From NCBI GenBank assembly GCA_002500745.1, contig DLST01000016.1, positions 206,640 to 270,639 of the forward strand: a stretch of 64,000 nucleotides of DNA, given 5' to 3'. Below the pieces are notes generated by a model. That model saw only the letters and a list, made by a program, of their open reading frames with translations, did no database searches and had not been told where the DNA came from. A program made the position numbers and the translations under genes. Below are positions 1 to 7,945 of the stretch, piece by piece. The DNA is from Sphingobacterium sp. UBA7855. GTDB taxonomy: Bacteria; Bacteroidota; Bacteroidia; Sphingobacteriales; Sphingobacteriaceae. Position 1 is the stretch's first letter, and every line of letters starts with the position of its first letter.

Positions 1-33
1 CCCCTTTTTAGTTTTATGAAGTTGTTGCAAATA

Positions 34-1422
34 CTATAAGTGGATTACCTCACCGTAAGCATCAGCACAAGCTTCCATAATCGCCTCACTCATCGTTGGG
101 TGAGGATGGATCGTTTTAATCATTTCATGACCTGTTGTTTCCAATTTGCGGGCAACAACAACTTCCGCAATCATCTCTGTAACATTAGCTCCGATTAGGT
201 GCGCACCTAGGAATTCACCATATTTAGCGTCAAAAATAACTTTTACAAAGCCATCTTTTGCACCTGCAGCGGAAGCTTTTCCAGAAGCTGAGAAAGGGAA
301 TTTACCAACTTTAATTTCATAACCAGCTTCTTTGGCAGCTTTTTCGGTATAACCTACTGATGCAATTTCTGGGGAACAATAGGTACAGCCGGGTATGTTG
401 TTGTAATCGATCGGTTCAACATGTAGACCTTTGATTTTTTCAACACAAGTTATCCCCTCTGCTGATGCAACGTGAGCCAAGGCTTGACCTTTAACGATAT
501 CTCCGATAGCATATACTCCTTCGATGTTCGTTTTGTAGTAATCATCTACTACAACACGTCCACGATCAGTTTTTACACCAACTTCTTCCAACCCTATATT
601 TTCGATATTTGGCGCAATACCAACAGCAGATAATACAACCTCCGCTTCGATCACTTCTACACCTTTTTCGGTTTTAATTGAAACTTTGCTCAACTCACCT
701 GATGTATCAACAGATTGAACCTCTGACTTGGTTAAAACAGAGATGCCTTGTTTCTTTAAACTTTTCTCTAATTGTTTTGAAATTTCTTCATCTTCAACAG
801 GAACGATTCTATCCATAAATTCTACGATAGTTACTTTTGTTCCGATAGCATTATAGAAATAAGCGAACTCAACACCGATAGCTCCTGAACCAACAACAAC
901 TAAAGATTTTGGTTGTTTAGGAAGTGTCATTGCCTGACGGTAACCGATGATTTTTTTACCATCTTGAGGTAAATTAGGCAATTCACGTGAACGTGCACCT
1001 GTCGCTAGGATAGTATGTTTTGCCGAATATTCTTTAGTAGAACCGTCGGCTCCTTTCACATCGATTTTACCACCTTTTTTAATTTTTGCAGTACCATTGA
1101 TAACGTCGATTTTATTCTTTTTCATCAAAAACTGTATACCTTTACTCATTCCTTCAGCAACTCCGCGACTTCTTTTGACGATAGCTTCAAAATCGGCCTC
1201 ACCACCTTGAACATTGATGCCGTAATCAGCGGCATGGTTTAAATATTCAAATACCTGAGCACTTTTCAATAATGCTTTTGTAGGGATACAGCCCCAGTTT
1301 AGACAGATTCCGCCTAATGATTCGCGTTCAATAATCGCTGTTTTGAACCCTAACTGAGCGGCTCTAATGGCAGCAACATACCCGCCTGGACCACTACCGA
1401 TTACAATGATGTCGTAATTCAT
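34..1422 (-). CDS. lpdA: Dihydrolipoyl dehydrogenase (E3), copy 1
   Basis: This flavoprotein reoxidises the dihydrolipoyl arm of 2-oxoacid dehydrogenase complexes using FAD and NAD+. The 462-residue protein opens with the FAD-binding GxGxxG segment (IGSGPGGYVAAIRAAQLG), carries the redox disulfide as GGICLNWGCIPTKAL (C40/C45), a second NAD-binding GSGAIGVEF motif, and ends with the HPHPTMSE His-Glu catalytic segment. I start it at the ATG ending at 1422 because the FAD motif follows at once; 15 further in-frame codons upstream look non-native. The CLNWGC variant differs from the CLNVGC of the second copy, so the two probably serve different complexes. The substrate complex cannot be told from sequence alone. 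Confidence 0.95.
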   Translation of the reverse strand: MNYDIIVIGSGPGGYVAAIRAAQLGFKTAIIERESLGGICLNWGCIPTKALLKSAQVFEYLNHAADYGINVQGGEADFEAIVKRSRGVAEGMSKGIQFLMKKNKIDVINGTAKIKKGGKIDVKGADGSTKEYSAKHTILATGARSRELPNLPQDGKKIIGYRQAMTLPKQPKSLVVVGSGAIGVEFAYFYNAIGTKVTIVEFMDRIVPVEDEEISKQLEKSLKKQGISVLTKSEVQSVDTSGELSKVSIKTEKGVEVIEAEVVLSAVGIAPNIENIGLEEVGVKTDRGRVVVDDYYKTNIEGVYAIGDIVKGQALAHVASAEGITCVEKIKGLHVEPIDYNNIPGCTYCSPEIASVGYTEKAAKEAGYEIKVGKFPFSASGKASAAGAKDGFVKVIFDAKYGEFLGAHLIGANVTEMIAEVVVARKLETTGHEMIKTIHPHPTMSEAIMEACADAYGEVIHL

Positions 1423-1667
1423 ATAAATAAATATTCTGTAGTTGAGTGTTATAGCTTCAAATACCAAGATATATGAAGCCTATATTCATTCAAAAGTACG
1501 CATTTTTTCTGATGAAACTGAACAATTTATTGTAAAATTGGCAGTATCTGATAAAACACTGTCGCTGTTTGTAGGTATATGTCACATCTTAGTCAAAGCG
1601 GTAAAAATAATAGTTAATCTTTATAGAGAGTCTTATTTTTGGAATTCACAATAGACAGTTTATCATT

Positions 1668-1967
1668 ATGTTAAGAATATTTAGACAGATTGCACTGTGG
1701 GAAGCTATTTCCACAATTTGCTTGTTTTTCATTGCTATGCCGCTGAAATATCTCGCTGGAATTCCCGAAGCAGTCAAAATAGCAGGGTCCATTCATGGCT
1801 TTTTTGTCGTTATCTTTGTCGTTATGCTAATTATGTCTACCGTAGAATACAAGTGGCCTATCTTGAAGGCTGTTAAATATTTCTTCGCTTCTTTGATTCC
1901 TATTTTTGGCTTTTGGGTAGAATTGGATCTAAAAAAGGAAATTGAAGGAAAAAGACAGAAGTCTTAG
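1668..1967 (+). CDS. DUF3817-type small membrane protein
   Basis: This 99-residue protein has the look of the DUF3817 family (YdzA-like): an N-terminal LRIFRQIALWEAIST segment, then three hydrophobic stretches around residues 14-30, 37-57 and 66-84, and a short basic tail. It is probably an inner-membrane protein of unknown function. It lies alone on the plus strand between two minus-strand genes, so it needs its own promoter. Family assignment is from recall of the conserved helix pattern; the biochemical role is unknown. Confidence 0.75.
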   Translation: MLRIFRQIALWEAISTICLFFIAMPLKYLAGIPEAVKIAGSIHGFFVVIFVVMLIMSTVEYKWPILKAVKYFFASLIPIFGFWVELDLKKEIEGKRQKS

Positions 1968-2115
1968 TCTGCTCGTAATGCAGTATATTGATGCCGGAAT
2001 CTCCTTAGCGAGTGAGATCGAAAATTGAAATGAACAAAAGCCGATCTGTAAGACGAATAGTAGTTCTGTCTATTATTGACAAGAGACACAAATTTTAAGA
2101 GCAACAGGGAGATGT

Positions 2116-2520
2116 TTAATCATCTCTTCCTGTTTTCTCAATCCCCATGTAAGCATAAGTGATGCTATCCCTGCCATGAGGTGCGGGATTCCCATCCTCA
2201 TCCAAATTTACAAATACCAGTTTTTCGATCGATAGAATTGTCTTTTTGGATATTTTATTGCGGACTTCACAGCGCATCGTTAAGGATGTTGTTCCAAAAT
2301 TAATGGCTTCAATGCCGAGTTCTAGAATATCACCTTGTTTTGCTGAGCTTACAAAGTTTATTTCCGAAATAAATTTTGTAACGACTTTTGGGTTTCCAAG
2401 TTGAACGATAGCATAGATTACCGCTTCTTCATCTATCCATCGCAGCAATGTTCCCCCAAATAATGTTCCGTTAGGATTTAGGTCTTCGGGTTTGACCCAT
2501 TTTCTTGTATAAAAATTCAT
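2116..2520 (-). CDS. Acyl-CoA thioesterase, hotdog fold
   Basis: A 134-residue single-domain hotdog protein. The segment NPNGTLFGGTLLRWIDEEA (about residues 15-33) matches the N-terminal helix and catalytic Asp region of BACH/YciA-type acyl-CoA thioesterases, which hydrolyse acyl-CoA to free acid and CoA. It sits downstream of the second lpdA on the same strand with 66 bases between, separated by a possible weak terminator. The real acyl substrate is not predictable. A second, longer hotdog thioesterase occurs at 41765-42307. Confidence 0.85.
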   Translation of the reverse strand: MNFYTRKWVKPEDLNPNGTLFGGTLLRWIDEEAVIYAIVQLGNPKVVTKFISEINFVSSAKQGDILELGIEAINFGTTSLTMRCEVRNKISKKTILSIEKLVFVNLDEDGNPAPHGRDSITYAYMGIEKTGRDD

Positions 2521-2543
2521 TGTGTATAGCTATTTAAGGCAAA

Positions 2544-2565
2544 GGGGAAAAGTTTCCTTTTCCCC
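2544..2565 (-). terminator. Possible terminator after lpdA copy 2
   Basis: A 9-bp perfect stem (GGGGAAAAG / CTTTTCCCC) with a 4-base loop lies just downstream of the minus-strand lpdA copy 2. The T tract that follows on the minus strand is only three bases, so termination may be weak and read-through into the thioesterase is possible. Confidence 0.4.
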
Positions 2566-2586
2566 CTAAGTAATTTATATTAACGC

Positions 2587-3993
2587 CTAAGCGTGTATTG
2601 CTCGATTTGCTGTCGCTGCTAGCGCAGCTTCTTTGAGTGCTTCTGTATAGGTTGGGTGTGCATGGCAAATACGTGCGATATCTTCTGCAGATGCGCGGTA
2701 TTCCATGGCTACCGTAGCCTCCGCAATTATATCTGCGGCGCGTGGACCAATCATATGTATGCCTAATACTTCGTCGGTTGTGGCATCTGCGAGTACTTTT
2801 ACGAAACCATCAGTATCGCCAGAAGCTTTTGCACGGCCAGAGGCTTTGAAAGAGAATGATCCTGCTTTATACTTAATACCAGCCTCTTTCAATTGTTCTT
2901 CAGTCTTTCCAACAGATGCAACTTCCGGCCACGTATAAACCACTCCCGGAATTAAATTATAATCAATATGTGGTTTTTGACCTGCGATGTATTCCGCGAC
3001 ATATACACCTTCGTCTTCAGCTTTATGGGCCAACATCGCTCCAGTGATTACATCCCCGATAGCAAAGACGCCTTGTACGGCTGTTTCAAGGTGTGCATTA
3101 ACTGGTATTTTTTTACCTCTTTCTTCTACAGTAATGCCGATATTTTCTAATCCTAACCCTTCTGAATATGCCGTACGACCAACCGCTACGATGCAATAGT
3201 CGCCCTCTAAAGTAATTTCTTGTCCCTTCGGATCCTCTGCCGTTACATGAACGACATCGCCATTAGCGGAAGCTCCTGTCACTTTATGGCCCAAATAGAA
3301 CTCCATTCCCAATGATTTTTTCAAAACACGCTGTAGTTCTTTCCCTAACCCAGCATCCATTGTGCCAATAATGGATTTTGCAAATTCAACAACAGAAACT
3401 TTTGAACCTAAACGAGCGTAAACTGAACCCAATTCCAAACCAATCACACCTCCACCGATGACAATAAGGTGTTTTGGTATCTCTTTTAGGTTTAGCGCTT
3501 CTGTAGAGGTAATGATTCTTTTTTTATCAACCGGCAAAAAGGGCAATGAAGTTGGTTTCGATCCGGTCGCAATAATTACATTTTTACCAGTGATCTGATC
3601 TGTAGAACCATCTGCTTTTGTTATTTTGATTGTGTTTTTGTCCACAAATGAACCTATACCCTGAAAACTGTCAATTTTATTCTTTTTGAATAGGAAGGTA
3701 ATACCGGCAGTATTTTGTGCAATGACATCGTCTTTACGAGCAATCATCTTTTCCATATCTACTTTCAGGTCTTTCAAACTGATGCCGAATGTATCAAAAT
3801 TGTGCGCAGCATTGTGGTAATGCTCCGAAGCATCTAAAAGCGCTTTAGAAGGAATACATCCAACGTTAAGACAAGTACCACCAAATGTGCTATATTTTTC
3901 GATAACAGCTGTTTTTAATCCTAATTGGGCACAACGGATAGCTCCTACATATCCACCTGGACCACTTCCGATTACAATTACGTCGTATTGCAT
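2587..3993 (-). CDS. lpdA: Dihydrolipoyl dehydrogenase (E3), copy 2
   Basis: A second complete E3 of 468 residues. It has the FAD motif IGSGPGGYVGAIRCAQLG, redox-active GGTCLNVGCIPSKALL, the NAD-binding GGGVIGLELGS segment and the C-terminal CHAHPTYTEA catalytic His-Glu. This CLNVGCIPSKALL form is the one commonly seen in E3 of 2-oxoglutarate dehydrogenase, so copy 2 may serve that complex and copy 1 the pyruvate or branched-chain complex; that split is inference. No E1 or E2 gene is nearby. A promoter matching the Bacteroidota pattern is seen just upstream. Confidence 0.95.
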   Translation of the reverse strand: MQYDVIVIGSGPGGYVGAIRCAQLGLKTAVIEKYSTFGGTCLNVGCIPSKALLDASEHYHNAAHNFDTFGISLKDLKVDMEKMIARKDDVIAQNTAGITFLFKKNKIDSFQGIGSFVDKNTIKITKADGSTDQITGKNVIIATGSKPTSLPFLPVDKKRIITSTEALNLKEIPKHLIVIGGGVIGLELGSVYARLGSKVSVVEFAKSIIGTMDAGLGKELQRVLKKSLGMEFYLGHKVTGASANGDVVHVTAEDPKGQEITLEGDYCIVAVGRTAYSEGLGLENIGITVEERGKKIPVNAHLETAVQGVFAIGDVITGAMLAHKAEDEGVYVAEYIAGQKPHIDYNLIPGVVYTWPEVASVGKTEEQLKEAGIKYKAGSFSFKASGRAKASGDTDGFVKVLADATTDEVLGIHMIGPRAADIIAEATVAMEYRASAEDIARICHAHPTYTEALKEAALAATANRAIHA

Positions 3994-4019
3994 TGATTAC
4001 GTTTTATTTTTTTGTACCA

Positions 4020-4056
4020 CAAATTTAATGATTATTAACGGGATAGGAAATCAAAA
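4020..4056 (-). promoter_or_regulatory. Putative promoter of lpdA copy 2
   Basis: Read on the minus strand, TTTTG (4056-4052) is followed after 24 bases by TAAATTTG (4027-4020), which fits the Bacteroidota -7 element TAnnTTTG. The spacing is slightly long. The start codon lies 27 bases downstream of the -7 element. Confidence 0.4.
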
Positions 4057-4161
4057 CTTACGATTTGTGACTAAAGCGCCTTACTTTACATTTATTTGAT
4101 AAATAGCGGGAAACTATACACCATAACAAAAATGATAGGCGTTTGGGAGGGAATATAAATA

Positions 4162-4192
4162 AAAAAGGTATTCATCTTTTGAATACCTTTTT
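4162..4192 (-). terminator. Rho-independent terminator after the azurin gene
   Basis: The stem GGTATTCA / TGAATACC has a 5-base loop and is flanked by A and T runs that extend the pairing to 13 bp. It begins 13 bases after the azurin stop codon on the minus strand. Confidence 0.8.
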
Positions 4193-4204
4193 CTTATTTG
4201 GTTA

Positions 4205-4738
4205 TTATTCTGCAACAATTTTGCCTTGCATGACACCATAGTGACCAGGGAAGCTACAGATAAAGGTGTAGACTCCTTTTTCGAGTGTAAACGTGATTTT
4301 ATCAGTTTCTCCAGGTCCCAACAATTTGGTGTGGGCTGCAATTGAAGATAAAGCCGATTTTGGGATATATTCGTCTGCAGCAGCTGCAGCTGCTTCTGCA
4401 CCAAAAGTGGGCAGATCAACCCCTGGTTTCAAAATAACTACATTGTGCCCCATCGACTCTTTAGGCATTGTACCTGCATTTTTGAAAGATAATTCAACAG
4501 GTTCGCCTGCCTTCACACGGAATAAATCCTTGTCAAATTTCATTTGATCGTTACCTTCTAAAGATAGGCTGTTGGAAATAGCTACGTTTTCAATACCAGG
4601 TACTGTTTCTGTTGCTTGGCCTTCTGTCGAAGTTGCCGCTTCTGTACTCGTTGATTTTTCAGACTTGTCACTGTTTCCACCGCAAGAGGCAATTGATAAA
4701 GCAACTGCAACTGCTGGTATCATAAAAAGTTTTTTCAT
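4205..4738 (-). CDS. Azurin-like blue copper lipoprotein
   Basis: A 177-residue exported cupredoxin that probably shuttles electrons in the periplasm or at a membrane surface. The signal peptide ends in a lipobox, SIASC (C19 lipidated), followed by a Ser/Thr/Glu-rich linker to about residue 46. The azurin fold follows with all type-1 copper ligands visible: H98 in MGHNVV, C161 and H166 in ICSFPGH, and M170 in YGVMQG. An Ala-rich segment (residues 114-121) lies in the helical flap region, as in other azurins. The gene is monocistronic, ending in a strong terminator. The redox partner is unknown; no cytochrome or nitrite reductase gene is adjacent. Confidence 0.92.
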   Translation of the reverse strand: MKKLFMIPAVAVALSIASCGGNSDKSEKSTSTEAATSTEGQATETVPGIENVAISNSLSLEGNDQMKFDKDLFRVKAGEPVELSFKNAGTMPKESMGHNVVILKPGVDLPTFGAEAAAAAADEYIPKSALSSIAAHTKLLGPGETDKITFTLEKGVYTFICSFPGHYGVMQGKIVAE

Positions 4739-4912
4739 TTGAATGATTGTTTGTTTATCTTCTATTTGTTATAGGCATTTCCACTGCCTTCAGCGGTTTA
4801 ATGATGAAGTTATTATAAACTTTGACCCCTTTCTGGATATACGTTTATGACAAACAACATCAACACATATTGTTTATGTTCTAAAAGTAATCAATTCATT
4901 GATAAATTGAAA

Positions 4913-6517
4913 CTAACATTTCAATTTTGACAATAAAGTATCAATTGTTTTATATAGCTTGATCGGATCGAATGGCTTTCCAACAACTTCATTTGCTCCA
5001 GCATCAAGAGCTTCCTGTTGTTCGGCTTGCAACACAGAAGCCGAAATCGAAATGATGGGCATATTGGCTATTACCGGATTTGCGTTTCGACGTATTTCTT
5101 TGATCGCTTCAAAACCACTCATCAATGGCATATGTGCATCCATAAATACCAGGTCGATTTTTTTCTGATTAATCTCTTCTAGGGCAATAAGACCATTGGT
5201 TGCCAAAGTGATATTGCAATTCCAGCTTTTGAGGATATTCGCCAACATGAAACTGTTCAGTTCGTTGTCTTCAGCAATTAAAACCATCGGGAAATTGAAC
5301 TTCGGTAATTCTGTGTAGAGTACCTGGGTTTCTTTCTCTACAGGCTTATCTTTGATTTTGTCAAAATTACATTCAAATGAAAACACGCTACCCTTTCCGT
5401 ATTCACTCGAGGCAAAGACTTGACCGTTAAGCAATGCTGCAATCCGTTTTACGATGGCGAGACCTAATCCTGTACCTCCAAATTTTTTGGTAATACTATC
5501 CTCGCCTTGTTCAAAAGCAATAAATATTTTTTCAAGGGCATCTTCTGCAATGCCAATTCCTGTATCAATCACCTGAAACCGTAAACAAATAGTGTGGGTG
5601 TCTTCTGATAGGAGTTGGATTTTTAAGAGGACAGCTCCTTCAGCGGTAAATTTGAAACTGTTGGAAATGAAATTGGTTAATATTTGTTTTAATCGCAATG
5701 GATCTGTCAGAAAATAACTGGTGATGCGATCGTCGACATCAATTGAAAAATTCAGTCCTTTGTAGTTGGCTTTATCAATAAAGAGATTGTTGAGGTCATC
5801 TGTAATATCATGTACTGATGTGGATTCCATATTAAGCTTCATCATTCCTGAGTCAACCTTGGAAAGGTCCAGTATGTCGTTGATGATATTCAGCAAATTT
5901 TGCGATGCAGAGTCCAGTTTATTGATCCAATTTTCTTGTTCTAAGGTAAGCTGGGAGTTTTTTAGCATCTGTGTAATCCCCATAATACCATTAATAGGAG
6001 TACGAATCTCATGGCTCATATTGGCTAAAAATGTTTCCTTGGATTTCCTGGCCAGGTCGGCCTCCTCTTTAGCCTTAAGAATAGTTTGCTTAGACTCCTC
6101 TAAAGCAATGTTTTTTTCTTTAAGTTCTTGCTGAATCAGTAGTTGTTGAACGAAAGATTTTACTTTTGCTATAGTAGCTTCTGGATTAAGAGGCTTATAC
6201 AGATAATCTACAGCTCCGCTATTAAGCCCCTGTAAGAGGTATTTATCTTCTTTAGAAATAGCCGTTACCATAATTGTGATGATATGGTTAGTTTTCGGAT
6301 TATTCTTTAGAATGGAAACGAATTCAAAACCATTGATGTCTGGCATCTGCACGTCAACGAGTGCTAAATCAATTTGCTCCTTCCAACAAATTTTTAAAGC
6401 GTCGTTGGGATCTGTACTTGATACTATATTTATATTTTCTATGTCTTCCAACAGGGCTGTTAGACTGATAATGTTTTCAATTTTATCATCAACAATCAAT
6501 ATATTTATCTTCTTCAT
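4913..6517 (-). CDS. Hybrid kinase: REC - HisKA - HATPase - REC
   Basis: A cytosolic 534-residue protein with no membrane segment. An N-terminal receiver (phospho-acceptor D55 in LVDVQMPD) leads through a coiled coil (about 125-160) to a HisKA domain with H169 in ANMSHEIRTP. A HATPase domain follows (N-box around 282-286, DTGIGIA near 318, GGTGLGLAI near 348), then a C-terminal receiver (D460 in FMDAHMP). The REC-first layout suggests that it receives phosphate from, or is tuned by, another kinase, plausibly the 1143-residue kinase at the head of the same operon. It is the last gene of the operon, 21 bases after cheB. Its output is unknown, since neither receiver carries a DNA-binding domain. 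Confidence 0.93.
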   Translation of the reverse strand: MKKINILIVDDKIENIISLTALLEDIENINIVSSTDPNDALKICWKEQIDLALVDVQMPDINGFEFVSILKNNPKTNHIITIMVTAISKEDKYLLQGLNSGAVDYLYKPLNPEATIAKVKSFVQQLLIQQELKEKNIALEESKQTILKAKEEADLARKSKETFLANMSHEIRTPINGIMGITQMLKNSQLTLEQENWINKLDSASQNLLNIINDILDLSKVDSGMMKLNMESTSVHDITDDLNNLFIDKANYKGLNFSIDVDDRITSYFLTDPLRLKQILTNFISNSFKFTAEGAVLLKIQLLSEDTHTICLRFQVIDTGIGIAEDALEKIFIAFEQGEDSITKKFGGTGLGLAIVKRIAALLNGQVFASSEYGKGSVFSFECNFDKIKDKPVEKETQVLYTELPKFNFPMVLIAEDNELNSFMLANILKSWNCNITLATNGLIALEEINQKKIDLVFMDAHMPLMSGFEAIKEIRRNANPVIANMPIISISASVLQAEQQEALDAGANEVVGKPFDPIKLYKTIDTLLSKLKC

Positions 6518-6538
6518 TACAGCAAATCTAAATACTAT

Positions 6539-7099
6539 TTATGTCAACTGCTTGATGTAATCTTTAATTTCTTGAATGGTCAAAATACCTTCTTGTGCTC
6601 CAAGTTGAATAGCTGCTTCGGGCATGACAGGCACTTCAGCAGTGGTAGGATCTTGTACAAAAGTTTTTCCTCCGTATCGTTTTATCATGAGTAATCCTTG
6701 TGCGCCATCTTGATTTGCTCCTGAGAACAATATAGCAATGCAGTTTTCTCTATATACTTCAGCTACAGACTCAAAAGTTACATCAATTGAAGGTCTTGAG
6801 TATTGAACAGGTTCAGAGATATCCAAAGAAAAACTATAATCTGGTTCAACTAATAGGTGATAACCAGCAGGTGCAAAGTAAATAGTGCCATTTTCTATTG
6901 CTTCTTTATCATCAGCAGTCTTTATTTTTTGAACGAGCGCTTTAGAGAGTGTTTCTTCAATAGTAGAAGCGTATTTAGGATTTCTGTGTACAATGACAAT
7001 AACAGGTATGCGTATAGGGTGTTCTAATGATTTAAGAATGTTTAGAATCACACTGAAGCCACCTGCAGAGCCCGCTAACAAAAGAATCTTTCTTTCCAT
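6539..7099 (-). CDS. CheB-type protein-glutamate methylesterase, stand-alone domain
   Basis: At 186 residues this is only the catalytic CheB domain; the usual N-terminal receiver is absent. The Ser-His-Asp triad is visible as S11 in AGSAGG, H38 in IVHRNP and D131 in GANQDGAQG. The enzyme would remove methyl groups from glutamyl side chains, or deamidate glutamines, on a receptor-like coiled coil. It lies 6 bases downstream of cheR in a kinase operon, so it likely opposes CheR in sensory adaptation rather than in flagellar chemotaxis. Lacking a receiver, its activity is not obviously phosphorylation-gated. Confidence 0.9.
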   Translation of the reverse strand: MERKILLLAGSAGGFSVILNILKSLEHPIRIPVIVIVHRNPKYASTIEETLSKALVQKIKTADDKEAIENGTIYFAPAGYHLLVEPDYSFSLDISEPVQYSRPSIDVTFESVAEVYRENCIAILFSGANQDGAQGLLMIKRYGGKTFVQDPTTAEVPVMPEAAIQLGAQEGILTIQEIKDYIKQLT

Positions 7100-7105
7100 T
7101 TTCTA

Positions 7106-7945
7106 TTACCCAATTTTTTGGTAAATATTATTTTTTTTGTTTACGATCTTAAATTTGGCAGCATCTTTATAGTTGATCAGAGATTCCTTCGCCCCCAAAC
7201 AGAGAAAACCCAGGTGACAGAGTGAATGATAGAATAAATCCAAGACTCTATTTTGTAGCTCAGTATCAAAATAAATCAATACATTACGACAGGTAATCAT
7301 CTGAAATTCATTAAAAACTCCATCGGATACTAAGCTATGTATAGAGAAAAGGATATTTCTTTTGAGACTATTATTAATTGTCGCGGCATTGTACATTGCT
7401 GTATAGTAATCCGACAATGAGTTTCTGGGTTCTGTTTTGATAAAGTTTTCCGAGTATTCTTTCACTTTTCCAAGAGAATAAATACCGCGTTTTGCTTTTT
7501 CTAGCACTTTCCCATTAATATCAGTACCATAAATGAATGCACGTTGGTAAAGATTTGCTTCTTCCAACAATATGGCTAGCGAATATACTTCTTCACCGGT
7601 CGAACAACCTGCGCTCCAAATTTTAATATGGGGATAAGTTGCAAGATAGGGGAACACGTCTGTTTTGATAGCTTTATAAAAATCTGGATCCCGAAACATT
7701 TCTGTGACATTTACGGTGATTTCCTGAAGGAAATAGGTGCTGAATCCGGGTTGGTTGATCAAGTTGGATTTCAATTCCTGTAGATTAAATTTATTGAGTT
7801 CCATAATTCTCGTTACACGTCTTTTAAGAGATGCTCTGGTGTAACCGGATACATCATACCCATGGAGATTTTTGACTATATCAATAATTTCTTCTAACTC
7901 TTCAAAACTGATCATTGCCACATTTTTAACGGTTAACTCAGCCAT
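7106..7945 (-). CDS. CheR-type protein-glutamate methyltransferase
   Basis: A 279-residue SAM-dependent methyltransferase. The N-terminal helical CheR domain (about residues 12-70, with GYDVSGYTRASLKRRV) is followed by the SAM-binding motif IWSAGCSTGEEVYSLAILL and a TCRNVLIYFD motif typical of CheR. It would methylate glutamates in a coiled coil of a sensor. The start overlaps the end of the upstream kinase gene by 13 bases, which points to translational coupling; a second ATG ten codons in is possible. No MCP, CheW or CheA gene occurs in the window. Confidence 0.92.
   Translation of the reverse strand: MAELTVKNVAMISFEELEEIIDIVKNLHGYDVSGYTRASLKRRVTRIMELNKFNLQELKSNLINQPGFSTYFLQEITVNVTEMFRDPDFYKAIKTDVFPYLATYPHIKIWSAGCSTGEEVYSLAILLEEANLYQRAFIYGTDINGKVLEKAKRGIYSLGKVKEYSENFIKTEPRNSLSDYYTAMYNAATINNSLKRNILFSIHSLVSDGVFNEFQMITCRNVLIYFDTELQNRVLDLFYHSLCHLGFLCLGAKESLINYKDAAKFKIVNKKNNIYQKIG

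Noticed and set aside
1442..1654. A 70-codon plus-strand frame between lpdA and DUF3817
   Set aside because: It overlaps the 5' end region of lpdA in antisense and has no family resemblance.
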